NCBI GenBank assembly: GCA_030695565.1
Contig: JAUYRZ010000047.1
Coordinates: forward strand, 62,001-126,000
Length of the DNA stretch: 64,000 nucleotides
From: Archangium sp.
GTDB taxonomy: Bacteria; Myxococcota; Myxococcia; Myxococcales; Myxococcaceae
Direction of reading: 5' to 3'
In this document: positions 1-8,744 of the stretch, one piece after another
How positions within the stretch are numbered: the first letter of the stretch is position 1
Layout: each line of letters begins with the position of its first letter
Notes under the pieces: generated by a model
Seen by the model: only the letters and a program-made list of their open reading frames with translations
Databases searched by the model: none
Told to the model about the DNA's origin: nothing
Program-made: the position numbers and the translations under genes

Positions 1-588
1 AATCCTGCGACGAGCTTGGATGAAGACGGAAGCAACCTTGCAAACCTGATCTCGACGATGTCCCGCACGGATCAAGGTCTTTTGGCAAAGCAGTTGAGCG
101 CTCGGGTTGCTGGGATCGCAGACGTCGACGTCGTCCCAAGTGGCAGGGGCTCTCATCGACTTCGATTTCATGACCGTTGGTCGAAGACGGTGTTTTCTCC
201 CGACGAAGTTTCCGATGGCACCATCCTGATGCTGGCGTTCCTGGCCCTGCGGTTCCAGCCAGATCCACCAGACCTCATCACCATCGAAGAGCCAGAGCGG
301 GGGCTGCACCCGTATCTCCTTGGCGAGCTGGTCTCGTTCCTTCGGAGCCTCACCGAGGGCCCGAAGCCGACGCAAATCGTCGTCGCCACGCACTCGGCTG
401 AGTTTCTCGAGCACATGAAGCCCGATGAAGTTCGTTTCCTGTCTCGCTCGCCAGATGACGGCAACGTCCTGGTCAAGGAGGTCGACCCCGCCGACCCCGA
501 CTGGGTTCGCGTCTATCGCGAGTTCGACGACTCGCTGGGAAGCGCGTGGCTGTCGGGTGGTCTCGGTGGAGTGCCCTCCTCGAACTGA
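1..588 (+). CDS. AAA ATPase (OLD/AAA_21-like), 5' truncated by window edge
   Basis: The reading frame is already open at base 1, so the N-terminus and the Walker A motif lie outside the window. The visible 195 or so residues are the C-terminal half of an SMC/RecF-like ATPase. They show a signature-like stretch around VSDGTILML, a Walker B strand followed by two acids (LITIEEPERGLHP), and the switch histidine in VVATHSAEF. This arrangement is typical of AAA_15/AAA_21/OLD-family ATPases used in phage defence and DNA repair. Its stop TGA overlaps the ATG of the next gene (TGATG), so the two are translationally coupled. Family assignment from the C-terminal half is good; biological role is inferred from the partner gene. 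Confidence 0.8.
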   Translation, partial: NPATSLDEDGSNLANLISTMSRTDQGLLAKQLSARVAGIADVDVVPSGRGSHRLRFHDRWSKTVFSPDEVSDGTILMLAFLALRFQPDPPDLITIEEPERGLHPYLLGELVSFLRSLTEGPKPTQIVVATHSAEFLEHMKPDEVRFLSRSPDDGNVLVKEVDPADPDWVRVYREFDDSLGSAWLSGGLGGVPSSN

Positions 589-1235
589 TGAGCGCTCTCC
601 GGGTCGTCTTGCTCGCAGAAGGCAATGGTGAAGTTGGCCCCAACGCCCAGCGGGGTCCAGGCTCACTGATCGCGCCTGTGGACTGGGCGCCAGCCCATGC
701 GCTCTTCGCGAGAGCGATCGCCGCAAAGAGCACAGTCCCCGAAGCGGCCGTTCAGTTTCTCGAACCGTTGCGCACCGGTCGAGGCGCAGTCGCCAAGGGG
801 AGCAACCTTCTTCACCAGAGAACACTTCGGCAGCTCCTGAGCTACCTGCCCGCGAGTCGGCCGGACTTGCTCATCCTGCTCGTGGATGCCGATGGCGTGC
901 CGTCCCGAAAGCGCGAACTCGACGCAGTGGTCAGTGACCTCCCGGGCACGAAGCTCATCGCGGTCGCCGTCAATGAGTTCGAGTCGTGGCTGGTGAGCGA
1001 TGGAGCCGCACTGGCCACCGTTCTCGGCGTGGAGTCATCGAAGGCACCGCACCATCCCGAAAGCCTGGCGCCGTCGGTCGCGAAGGCGCGCCTTCAGGAA
1101 TTGACCGACACGGTGCAGGACGCACGACGTGCTCGCTTGAGCCTCGCGCAGAACGTCGACCTCGCGACGCTCATCGCCCGCTGCCCCGCCTTCGCGAAGT
1201 GTCTTGATGAACTCCAGACGCTGCTGAAGCGCTAA
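588..1235 (+). CDS. DUF4276/Toprim-like partner protein
   Basis: Protein of 215 residues starting at the ATG that overlaps the upstream ATPase stop. An upstream in-frame start would fall inside the ATPase gene and is rejected. The N-terminus VVLLAEGNGEV, the central strand LLILLVDADG and the later VAVNEFESWLV resemble the acidic positions of the Toprim-like DUF4276 fold. The expected metal ligands would be Glu in the first motif, Asp-x-Asp in the second and Glu in the third. DUF4276 and RloB-like proteins are commonly encoded next to AAA_15/AAA_21 ATPases and are proposed nuclease partners in abortive-infection-type systems (AbiL, PARIS-like). Nuclease activity here is inferred. The gene overlaps the 3' end of the convergent methyltransferase gene by four bases. 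Confidence 0.65.
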   Translation: MSALRVVLLAEGNGEVGPNAQRGPGSLIAPVDWAPAHALFARAIAAKSTVPEAAVQFLEPLRTGRGAVAKGSNLLHQRTLRQLLSYLPASRPDLLILLVDADGVPSRKRELDAVVSDLPGTKLIAVAVNEFESWLVSDGAALATVLGVESSKAPHHPESLAPSVAKARLQELTDTVQDARRARLSLAQNVDLATLIARCPAFAKCLDELQTLLKR

Positions 1236-1975
1236 CGCCGCCGCGCCACGTAGTGAAAGCTGTGCCAGTCGTCACCGGCCGACTGATCGACCGCCACGCG
1301 CAGCACCTCGAAGCCCGCCCGCTGGAGCAGGTGCTCCACCTGGTCGCGCCGCAGGCCGTACATCTCGAGCGGCAGCTCACCCTTGCGCCACTTCCACAAC
1401 CCCCGCGCGAAGGGCAGCTTGAACACCACCCGCCGCGCCACCGTGCGCAACCGGAGCGCAGACATCGGAGCGACCGGCCCGTGAGGCACCTGCAACCAGG
1501 CCAACGCCCCCGGCTTGAGCACCCGGCCCAGCTCGGCCACGTACTGCTTCATCAGACCCGGCGGCATGTGCTGCAGGGTCATCACGCTGAGCGCGAAGTC
1601 GAAACACGCGTCACCGAACAACTTGAGGTGCGGGTACGGGTTCTCGTGGAAGGTGGTGTTGGAGAACGGGCTCTGCCGCGCCAGCGCCACCATGCCGGCC
1701 GACACGTCGACGCCGTCGACCTGCACGAAGTGAGGGCTGAGCGCGCGGCTGAGGCGGCCCACGCCACACCCGAAGTCGAACGCACGGCCGAACTTCAGGC
1801 CGTGGGGGGCACATTCCGCGAGCGCGCCCGACACGTCAGCTGCGCCGGTGGCCCAGAAGGCCTCGTCGTCCCAGCGGTTGCCTTTGCGTTCGGCGGCCGA
1901 CAGGACCGCCCACCTCGCGTCGAGCGAGAGGGCGTTCCAGTGGTTGGCCAGCCGGGTGAGTCGACCGGAGCTCAG
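1232..1975 (-). CDS. class I SAM-dependent methyltransferase, unusual start
   Basis: The core is a Methyltransf_11/25-type domain. It has the SAM-binding motif FDFGCGVGRL, an acidic strand-2 region (VDGVDVSAGM), the post-I motif FDFALSVMTLQHM, and a late-strand LKPGALAWL. A GTG at 1834 is the first conventional start, but the frame stays open upstream and encodes family-like sequence (DARWAVLSAAERKG, WDDEAFWATG). I therefore extend it to a CTG at 1975 that overlaps the TGA of the upstream gene as CTGA. No ATG, GTG or TTG occurs between. The methyl acceptor is unknown. Downstream of the 1,111-residue surface protein gene and probably co-transcribed with it. Confidence 0.75.
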   Translation of the reverse strand: MSSGRLTRLANHWNALSLDARWAVLSAAERKGNRWDDEAFWATGAADVSGALAECAPHGLKFGRAFDFGCGVGRLSRALSPHFVQVDGVDVSAGMVALARQSPFSNTTFHENPYPHLKLFGDACFDFALSVMTLQHMPPGLMKQYVAELGRVLKPGALAWLQVPHGPVAPMSALRLRTVARRVVFKLPFARGLWKWRKGELPLEMYGLRRDQVEHLLQRAGFEVLRVAVDQSAGDDWHSFHYVARRR

Positions 1976-4900
1976 GGGATGCAGGCGGTCTGGTACGTGA
2001 CGGTCAACGTCTTGCCGGGCTCGGGCACGTAGAGCGGCTCGAAGTTGATGGAGTTGTTGGTCGCGTCGTACTCCCAGATGCGCGACATCAGGTTCGGGTC
2101 GGGGTCGACCGAAGGAATCGGAACGCCGTCGATGGACACCTGGATGCCGGTGGGCGCTGCAAGGTCAGGCCGCGAGGTGAGGAAGAAGTTGGTGCGGTAA
2201 CCGAAGGCGCCCTTGCCGATGCGCTCCAGGGCCAGCGCCCAGTTCTGCGTGCAGATCTCTTCTTTCACGCCGTTGGTCTGCGAGACCATGAAGTCGTGCC
2301 GGCCGTCGTTGGTGTCGTCGTACACGCAGCCCGACGGAGACGACGGGAGGAACGGGCCGATCACGTTGTACGTGAACGAGCCCGAACGCTGCGCGCCTTT
2401 GATGTTGATCAGCTGGTTCAAATAGAACGCCGGCGCCTGCGGGGCCTGGTCACGCGCGTCGGTGACGCACACCACGGCGAGCACGGCCTCTTGCCGCAAG
2501 AAGCCCGCATTGCGTGCCGGGTCGGTGATGTACGGCGCGGTCAGCGCGCGCGTCGCCGGCTCCATGCACGACTCGGAGGCGCCCGGAAGGGGCACGTTCA
2601 CCACGCTGGCGAACTCCGCCGCGAGGTTGGGCGTGGTGGGCCGCAGAATGCGGTGGCCGCCAGTCGAGGTGTAGAAGGTGCCGCGATCGCTGTCGGTCAG
2701 CTCGGTGTTGGTGACGGCCAGCTGGAAGTCGACCTGGTTGCTGGTGGCGTACTGGAGGAACGCCGCCATGTTCGAAGCGAGCGCCATCGTCTTGTCGGCC
2801 ATCGAGCAGGAGTCGTCGATGACCAGCAGGATGTCGGCCTTGGGCTTGGTGTCCTGGCGGAAGGTGTCGGTGTTCAGACCCAACGTGTCGCCGCGGCCTT
2901 GCAGCGCCACCACGTAGTCGAGCGGCTGGCCACCCTGGGTGACGCTGATGACGAACGCGCCGGTGTCAGGGCCGTAGTTGATGGGGCGGTACTTGAGCGA
3001 GAAGGTGACCGGGGTCGAGCTGGCCGGCATGACGCGCGTGCCGCCCGCGATGCCGGAGACCACGAAGAACTCGGGGCACGGCGCGCCACCCATGCAGTTC
3101 GGCCCGCCGGGGCCTTCACCCGCCGCGGCGCCCATCGCCGAGGAGTTGATCACCACGTCGGTGGTGCAGGAGTTGTAGATCTGGAAGTTGCGGTTGGGCG
3201 AGTTGCAGTCCTTCTTCACCACGCCGAAGTCGAGGGCGGTGGGCGAGATGCTCAGGCAGCTGTTGGCGATGGTCGCCGTGAGCGCGACGTCACGCTGCGG
3301 CGCCACGGGGTCGGCGAGGTTGAACGACACCCGGCCCACCACCTGCGCAGGCACCGAGGGCAACATGCCCTGCGGCCACGCGCGCACCATGATCTGCCGG
3401 GTCTCACCGGGCATCAGCTCGAGCTCGTTGACCACGCCGCCCGGCAGCGAGAACACCGCGGGCATGCCGGTGGGCGTGCCGGTCTCGGGCAGCAGCTGGA
3501 GGTTGCTCATCAGGCAGAGGTCGTTGGGGCCGGTGAGGCGGTTGCGCACGGTGAACCCGAGATCCTTGATCTGCGGGGGCGAGACGATGCCGAAGGCCAG
3601 CGCGATGGGAGTGATCTCCACGTCGCAGGGGGGCAGCATCACCGAGTTCGCAGTGACCGTGATGGTGGTGACCGGCTCGTCGGGATCGTTCGAGAAGATC
3701 TTCACCTCGAAGGCGCGCATGCCCAGGCCGTTGGGCGTGATGCGCACGGGGATCTCCAGCAGGCTGGTGCCGGCGCCGGCCTCGAGGCCGACGGCGGGGT
3801 CGTAGCGGCCCGCGCCCGCGGTGGGCAGGTCGTTGGCGCACGTGTTGGTGGCGGCATCGAAGACGCCCAGGCAGATCTCGTCGAGGGACGAGCCGGCCAT
3901 GGCGGTCACTTCCCAGTACGGGCGCACGAAGCCGCCGGCGCCGTCAGGCTGACCGAGCTTCAGGTTCGCGCGGGGGTCGACCGGGGTGGGCCGGGTGCCC
4001 ACGTTCTGCACGGTGAGCTTGCGGGTGGCGAAGGTGGCGGGGTTGGCCTGGGCGAAATAGGCGATGCGGCCAAAGGCCATGGTGGGCGCGGGGCGGGCAT
4101 CGATGTCCGGCCCGCCGCCGACGCCGCGCAGGTTGACGCTGATCATCGGCTGGCTGCTGAGCATGGTGGTGGCGACCACCGTGCCGGCGCGGGGGCCGAG
4201 CACCAGGGGCTTGAAGCTCATCTTGAGGGTGGCGGTACCGGGCGCGATGACGCCGGCCATGTCACGCACGCCGCCGGGGATGGTGAGGGTGGTCAGCTCG
4301 GTGGTCGACTGCGCCTCGGTCACCTTGAACACGGTGCTGGGGTTGCCGCCTTCGCGGGGCTGAATCATCGCCAGCGTCACCGGGCTGAGCGCCAGGTTGC
4401 TGAACACGATGCTGCCGGGGATGGTGGTGCCGGGGGGTGCGTAGCCGAAGTCGAGGGTGGCGGGCGCCCACGAGAGCACCGAGGCCACGCCCGTGCCGAT
4501 GAGGCGAACCGGCTTCTCGGGGCACCCTTCTGCGCGGCGCATGCGCACGGTGGCCGCGTACTCGCGGGCCTCGGTGGGCTTGAAGGCGATGGTGGCCAGC
4601 TTGCTGCGGCCGCCGCCGATGACGAACTCACCGCGGGGTGAATCGGCCGAGATGACGAAGATGCCGTCGCCCTGGGCCGACTCCACGGCGCCCAGGTAGG
4701 CGCGGGTCTCGATGGGGCGCTGGTTGACGAAGTTGTATTCGACGTTGAAGGTGTCACCGCGCGCGACGGCGCCGAAGTCGATCACCGCGGGCAGGTCACA
4801 CTCGCCCGACACCGCGATGCCCTTCAAGGTGATGGTGGCCTTCTCTTTGCCGATCTCGGTGTTGGCCGAGCTCATCGAGAGCACGGTCTCGTGAATCACC

Positions 4901-5307
4901 TGCGGCACGCCGTCGACCACGGGGGGCACGAAGTCGATGTTGAACTCCACCGTCTCGCCGGGGCGCACGCTGGTCTCACCCTCGAAGGCGATGGTGAAGA
5001 CCGGGTTCGGCTCGTCGATCTGGGTACCGACCCGGGCGTTGTTGCCGCTGGTCTTGGTGAAGGTCTGAATGACCAGGTTGCCGAGGCCGCCGTTCTGCAC
5101 GACCAACTTCTGGCTGACGGTCTTGCCCATCGAGACCGTGCCGAAGTCGTAGATGCCGAAGTCGTCGGTGAGCTGCGTACCGTCGAGGGTGTAGATGATG
5201 CGCGCTTCGCCCTTGTTGTTCGACGAGACCACGGGGCGGCAGTTTTCACAGGCCTGCGCCGCCACGAGGAACACGCCCATCACCATCAGCTTTGACTTGG
5301 TCATCAT
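1972..5307 (-). CDS. large surface lipoprotein: choice-of-anchor-D repeats plus VWA domain
   Basis: Predicted protein of 1,111 residues. The N-terminus is a short signal with a cysteine-containing cleavage region (AAQACENC), suggesting an exported lipoprotein. Residues about 35-800 are a series of beta-sandwich repeats of the ASPM/choice-of-anchor-D type, seen as recurring phrases such as IYDFGTVSMG, VIDFGAVARG, TLDFGYAPPG and ALDFGVVKKD. Residues about 820-1030 form a VWA domain with the metal-site motif DDSCS after a hydrophobic strand (ADILLVI). A good Shine-Dalgarno (AGGAG, eight bases upstream) supports the ATG at 5307; an ATG at 5304 is equally possible. This is a frequent architecture in myxobacterial cell-surface proteins. 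The ligand is unknown. Confidence 0.85.
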   Translation of the reverse strand: MMTKSKLMVMGVFLVAAQACENCRPVVSSNNKGEARIIYTLDGTQLTDDFGIYDFGTVSMGKTVSQKLVVQNGGLGNLVIQTFTKTSGNNARVGTQIDEPNPVFTIAFEGETSVRPGETVEFNIDFVPPVVDGVPQVIHETVLSMSSANTEIGKEKATITLKGIAVSGECDLPAVIDFGAVARGDTFNVEYNFVNQRPIETRAYLGAVESAQGDGIFVISADSPRGEFVIGGGRSKLATIAFKPTEAREYAATVRMRRAEGCPEKPVRLIGTGVASVLSWAPATLDFGYAPPGTTIPGSIVFSNLALSPVTLAMIQPREGGNPSTVFKVTEAQSTTELTTLTIPGGVRDMAGVIAPGTATLKMSFKPLVLGPRAGTVVATTMLSSQPMISVNLRGVGGGPDIDARPAPTMAFGRIAYFAQANPATFATRKLTVQNVGTRPTPVDPRANLKLGQPDGAGGFVRPYWEVTAMAGSSLDEICLGVFDAATNTCANDLPTAGAGRYDPAVGLEAGAGTSLLEIPVRITPNGLGMRAFEVKIFSNDPDEPVTTITVTANSVMLPPCDVEITPIALAFGIVSPPQIKDLGFTVRNRLTGPNDLCLMSNLQLLPETGTPTGMPAVFSLPGGVVNELELMPGETRQIMVRAWPQGMLPSVPAQVVGRVSFNLADPVAPQRDVALTATIANSCLSISPTALDFGVVKKDCNSPNRNFQIYNSCTTDVVINSSAMGAAAGEGPGGPNCMGGAPCPEFFVVSGIAGGTRVMPASSTPVTFSLKYRPINYGPDTGAFVISVTQGGQPLDYVVALQGRGDTLGLNTDTFRQDTKPKADILLVIDDSCSMADKTMALASNMAAFLQYATSNQVDFQLAVTNTELTDSDRGTFYTSTGGHRILRPTTPNLAAEFASVVNVPLPGASESCMEPATRALTAPYITDPARNAGFLRQEAVLAVVCVTDARDQAPQAPAFYLNQLINIKGAQRSGSFTYNVIGPFLPSSPSGCVYDDTNDGRHDFMVSQTNGVKEEICTQNWALALERIGKGAFGYRTNFFLTSRPDLAAPTGIQVSIDGVPIPSVDPDPNLMSRIWEYDATNNSINFEPLYVPEPGKTLTVTYQTACIP

Positions 5308-5471
5308 CTCGAGAACTCCTGCTCAGACACCGCGGGGCGGGGAAGCCAGCCGCTTTCCCCAAAGAGACCGGGGTTATGGCACGAAATGGCCCAAACCGTA
5401 CCTCGGGAGGTGACGCTTGAGCGTGACGGGGCGCACCCGGGCCGACATCCGCGGGCTAGAGAGCGAGGCCG

Positions 5472-6473
5472 ATGCGAATCTGCGTGACGTACCCGCTCCA
5501 GGCGGGCCAACGGTTGGTGCTGCGCACCGCGCTCGACTGGGACCGCGATGTCGCTCCTCAGAAGAGCACCGATACCGAGGCGTTCTTCGACCTCGAGGTG
5601 CCCGGCCACACGCTGGAATTGAAGCCTTGTCTGATCGCCGACGGCCAGCTGACCTGGGCCCGGGGCCCGAACTACGTGCTGACGGCCCACGAGGCCGACC
5701 GCGGGTTGTGGCCGTACTTCTTCGGGGAAGCGCGCGGCAAGGTGTCCGACGTGTTGCAGGTCGACTTCGAAGGCCAGCAGCGCGCCATTCGCATCTACCA
5801 CCCGCCCGGGTACGACGAGAACACGCTGCGCCGGTTCCCCGTGCTGTACATGCAAGACGGCCAGAACCTGTTCTTTCCGGAAGAAGCGTTTCGGGGAAAC
5901 GAGTGGCACGTCGACGAGACGATGGATCGGCTGGATCAGATGAACGCGCTGCGAAAGGCGATCGTGGTGGGCGTCTCGCCGGCCGATCGCATGCGCGACT
6001 ACACCCGGGCAGGCTACGGGGCCTACGGGCGGTTCCTGGTGAACCGGCTCAAGCCGCTGGTCGATCACCACCTGCGCACCCGCATCTCGCCGGAAGACTC
6101 GGTGGTGATGGGCTCGTCGTTGGGGGGCGTGGCCGCGCTGCACGTGGCCTGGGAGCACCCCGAGGTGTTCGGGCGCGTGGCCTGCCTGTCGAGCACCTTC
6201 GGCCGGATGGACGATTTGTTCGAGCGCATCGCCTCACAACCGCGGCGCAAGCTGCTGGTCTACCTGGACAGCGGCTGGCCTCGCGACAACTACGACGCCA
6301 CCAACGCGATGCGCGACCTGCTGATCAGCCGCGGCTTTCGCCTGGGCGTGGATCTGCTGCAGTTCAGCTTCCCCGAAGGGCTGCACGACGAGAGCTCGTG
6401 GGCCGACCGCATTCACGTGCCGTTTCAGTTCTTCTTCGGGCGGGCCTGGCGCGCGCAGCGGGGCGAGAGCTGA
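5472..6473 (+). CDS. alpha/beta-hydrolase esterase (enterochelin-esterase-like)
   Basis: Protein of 333 residues without a signal peptide. Residues about 1-90 form a beta-rich N-terminal domain. Residues about 95-320 are an esterase-D/enterochelin-esterase-like alpha/beta hydrolase: [14 protein letters not shown] near the oxyanion region, the nucleophile elbow GSSLGG, and a late histidine in [10 protein letters not shown]. The family hydrolyses carboxyl esters, including siderophore esters; the substrate here cannot be told. The stop overlaps the start of the FKBP lipoprotein gene (TGATG), so both are likely one transcript. No siderophore genes are visible nearby, so a specific enterochelin role is not supported. 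Confidence 0.8.
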   Translation: MRICVTYPLQAGQRLVLRTALDWDRDVAPQKSTDTEAFFDLEVPGHTLELKPCLIADGQLTWARGPNYVLTAHEADRGLWPYFFGEARGKVSDVLQVDFEGQQRAIRIYHPPGYDENTLRRFPVLYMQDGQNLFFPEEAFRGNEWHVDETMDRLDQMNALRKAIVVGVSPADRMRDYTRAGYGAYGRFLVNRLKPLVDHHLRTRISPEDSVVMGSSLGGVAALHVAWEHPEVFGRVACLSSTFGRMDDLFERIASQPRRKLLVYLDSGWPRDNYDATNAMRDLLISRGFRLGVDLLQFSFPEGLHDESSWADRIHVPFQFFFGRAWRAQRGES

Positions 6474-6877
6474 TGCGCTGGTGCCTGCTGTTGATCATCG
6501 CGGGCTGTAAGACGGCGGCGCCCACGCCTGATGAAGACGTGGTGGAGCAGTACTCCGATGAGCTGCAGGTCGAAGAGCTCTCGGTGGGCAGCGGGGAGAC
6601 CGCGGTATCGGGCTCGAACGTCATCGTGCACTACCGGGGCACGCTCACCTCGGGCGCGGTCTTCGATTCGTCGTTGACCCGCGAGCCGCTGCGGTTCCGC
6701 CTGGGCTCGCGCCGGGTGATCAAGGGGTGGGATCAAGGGCTGCTGGGCATGAAGGTCGGCGGGAAACGCCGGCTGACCATTCCGCCGCGGCTGGGCTACG
6801 GCAACAAGACCGTGGGCGCGATCCCACCCGGCTCATGGTTGATCTTCGACGTCGAGTTGTTGGCGATCGACCGGTGA
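6473..6877 (+). CDS. FKBP-type peptidyl-prolyl isomerase, lipoprotein
   Basis: Protein of 134 residues. The first 12 residues ([12 protein letters not shown]) are a compact lipoprotein signal with the lipid-attachment cysteine at 12. After a short acidic linker, residues about 35-134 are one FKBP domain with the characteristic [18 protein letters not shown], the [17 protein letters not shown] loop and a final [21 protein letters not shown]. These cover the usual prolyl-isomerase pocket (Tyr, Phe-Asp, Trp, Phe). It probably assists folding of periplasmic or surface proteins at the membrane. Start chosen at the ATG overlapping the esterase stop, because it directly gives the lipoprotein signal. 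Confidence 0.9.
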   Translation: MRWCLLLIIAGCKTAAPTPDEDVVEQYSDELQVEELSVGSGETAVSGSNVIVHYRGTLTSGAVFDSSLTREPLRFRLGSRRVIKGWDQGLLGMKVGGKRRLTIPPRLGYGNKTVGAIPPGSWLIFDVELLAIDR

Positions 6878-6879
6878 CC

Positions 6880-7377
6880 TCAGCCCGCGGGTGAGACGGA
6901 GACGGACGGGAAGAGCGGATCGGCACCGTCTTTCACCACCGTGTCGATCAGCCGAACGAGATCCTCGTAGCGCACGCTGTCTTCCGTGGAGAGCGTGATG
7001 GCGGCCTGATCAGGCTGCTGCGCCTTGAGGTCCTTGAGCTTGAGCACGAGCTTGTCGGTGTCGATGCGGCCGTGTTCGTCACGCGTGATGGGCAGCGCGT
7101 CGAGCTGGGAACCACCGACGGTGAGCTTGAGCTCCTTGTCGGTGATCAGCAGCGTGATGGGCATCACCGCCGACTCGGTGAGCGCTTCCCCCTGGCTGAG
7201 GCCCGATTGCGAGACCTGCAGCCTGCCCAGCTGAGTCCACACGGCGGTCATGATCAGAAACACGATGGTGACCGCCATCAAGTCGATGAACGGTACGAGG
7301 TTGATCATCGCGTCGAGCGCCTTCTTGCCGCCCCTGGAGCTGCCACCCAAATCCATTCCACCAGCCATGCGGCCCAA
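6880..7377 (-). CDS. ExbD/TolR-type biopolymer transport protein
   Basis: Protein of 165 residues with a basic N-terminus, one transmembrane helix (about 25-46, INLVPFIDLMAVTIVFLI) and a C-terminal periplasmic domain. The Pro-Phe-Ile-Asp in the helix carries the aspartate that ExbD/TolR/AglS proteins use for proton-motive-force coupling. The late VSLRP-like pattern of classical ExbD is weak here, but LITDKELKLTVGG and the alternating charged helix/strand pattern fit the family. No ExbB/TolQ partner lies beside it, so the stator protein must be encoded elsewhere. ATGs at 7377, 7365 and 7353 are alternative starts. Confidence 0.82.
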   Translation of the reverse strand: MGRMAGGMDLGGSSRGGKKALDAMINLVPFIDLMAVTIVFLIMTAVWTQLGRLQVSQSGLSQGEALTESAVMPITLLITDKELKLTVGGSQLDALPITRDEHGRIDTDKLVLKLKDLKAQQPDQAAITLSTEDSVRYEDLVRLIDTVVKDGADPLFPSVSVSPAG

Positions 7378-7420
7378 GACAGCGCGCGAGAAAAAGGGTT
7401 TCGGCGATTAAGACAGCCGC

Positions 7421-8077
7421 ATGGCTGACAACGACTCGCGCTCGGGGCTCGTCTACTTCACGCAGGCCTTGCTCGATTGGACCACGCAGGTGCACGCGCC
7501 CCATGATGCGGCGTTGCAGCAGGCGTTCGATGCGCCCGCGAAACACGGCATGCCGGCGATTCAGCTCGCCCCGTCTGAGGCGCGCCTGACCGAGCTGCTG
7601 CTGCGCCTGGCGGGGGCGCGCAAGGTGGTCGAGGTGGGCACGCTCGCGGGCTACTCGGCGTTGCGGCTCGCGCGCGCGCTTCCCGCCGATGGTGAGGTGC
7701 ACACCATCGAGTTCGATCCGAAACACGCTGAGGTCGCGCGTCGGGTCATCGCGACGGCGGGCGAGAGCAAGCGCATCACCGTGCATGTCGGCCCAGGCGT
7801 CGACGTGTTGCCCACGCTCGAGGCGAAGGGCCCGTTCTGCGGGATCTTCATCGACGCCGACAAGGAGAGCTACGACCAGTACGGGCGCTGGGCTGCGAAA
7901 CACCTGAGGCCGGGCGGGTTGTTGATGGGCGACAACGTGTTCCTGTTCAACCAGCTGCTCGAAGATTCACCTCGCGCGGCGGCGATGCGGCGGTTTCACG
8001 AAGAGGCGAAGGCGCACTTCGACACGGTGTGCATTCCCACGCCAGATGGGTTGTTGCTGGGCATCAAGCGGCGTTGA
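7421..8077 (+). CDS. SAM-dependent O-methyltransferase (caffeoyl-CoA OMT-like)
   Basis: Protein of 218 residues, the usual size of the Methyltransf_3 family. It shows the SAM motif VVEVGTLAGYSAL, the acidic residue in VHTIEFDPKH, the metal/acceptor motif IFIDADKESYDQY and the LRPGGLLMGDNVF strand that includes the conserved Asp-Asn. These define cation-dependent small-molecule O-methyltransferases of the caffeoyl-CoA/catechol type. The acceptor is not predictable. The gene is divergent from the ExbD-like gene with a 43-base gap and ends before a 265-base gene-free stretch (8078-8342), in which I see no coding or repeat signal. Confidence 0.88.
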   Translation: MADNDSRSGLVYFTQALLDWTTQVHAPHDAALQQAFDAPAKHGMPAIQLAPSEARLTELLLRLAGARKVVEVGTLAGYSALRLARALPADGEVHTIEFDPKHAEVARRVIATAGESKRITVHVGPGVDVLPTLEAKGPFCGIFIDADKESYDQYGRWAAKHLRPGGLLMGDNVFLFNQLLEDSPRAAAMRRFHEEAKAHFDTVCIPTPDGLLLGIKRR

Positions 8078-8342
8078 CCTGCGCGGTCATTGAGGTGACC
8101 CACAGCCTCGAGAGTGCGTGGTGGGTGCGGATCAGGGGCGTTGCTCGTCTCGCGCAGGCACCGCGGTGCCGTACACGGCGGTGTTGACCGGCCTCACCTC
8201 GCTCACCACCTATTACAGCCCTGTACGCCTGTGACCTGGGTCGAAGCCACGCTCAGCGTGCGTAAGAAAGTTCGCGCTGAGGGGCCTGTTCGCGACGGCC
8301 ACGACCAAGACCAGAAAGCACCACCATCCCCAGGCTGCGCGT

Positions 8343-8726
8343 TCAATCTTCCCGGCGGCCGAACAACCAGACGAGCGAGCTGAACCCCACCCAGCGCAAC
8401 AACCGCCCGTGCTGCGGTGCGTTCGCCGCCCGCAGCTGCGACATCGGGTACAGCTGAAAGATGTTCCGCAGCCGCTGAGCCGCGAAGTCATCCATGCCGC
8501 TCACCAACAACCGCGCGCCCCGCTCTTCTTTGCGCGCCGTCACGTTGCAGCGCGCGATGCGCATCTGCGTGAGCGCCTCTGCCAGGTCGCCCTTCAGCAT
8601 CGCGGGAATGCGGCCGCGCACCAGCCGCAGCTCACCGTTGCGCCACGAGAGCGAGAACAGCTCAGCGCTGCGCTGCAGCCAGAAGAACAGCCCCAGGGCG
8701 ACCACCACGACGAGCGCGACTTCCAC
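8343..8726 (-). CDS. DUF3634-like small membrane protein
   Basis: Protein of 127 residues. One N-terminal transmembrane helix (about 2-18, VALVVVVALGLFFWLQ) is followed by a compact domain containing FSLSWRNGELRLVRGRIP and LLVSGMDDFAAQRLRNIF. The repeated beta strands and RGRIP sequence match my recollection of DUF3634 proteins, for which no function is known. The C-terminus has a second weakly hydrophobic stretch (WVGFSSLVWLFG). It lies on the same strand as the two flavodoxin-like genes, separated by 18 bases, so co-transcription is likely. Confidence 0.65.
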   Translation of the reverse strand: MEVALVVVVALGLFFWLQRSAELFSLSWRNGELRLVRGRIPAMLKGDLAEALTQMRIARCNVTARKEERGARLLVSGMDDFAAQRLRNIFQLYPMSQLRAANAPQHGRLLRWVGFSSLVWLFGRRED

Positions 8727-8744
8727 GCACGGCCTGACACCGCA

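Noticed and set aside
2296-4641. Long open frame (781 codons) opposite the 1,111-residue surface protein
   Set aside because: Its translation is rich in Arg/His/Gly and has no domain; it is the antisense shadow of a clearly coding gene in GC-rich DNA.
5360-5376. TGGCACG stretch upstream of the esterase resembling a -24 box
   Set aside because: No GC at the required -12 spacing, so it is not a sigma-54 promoter.
8078-8342. Short open frames between the O-methyltransferase and DUF3634 genes
   Set aside because: No ribosome site, no domain and biased composition; treated as gene-free.
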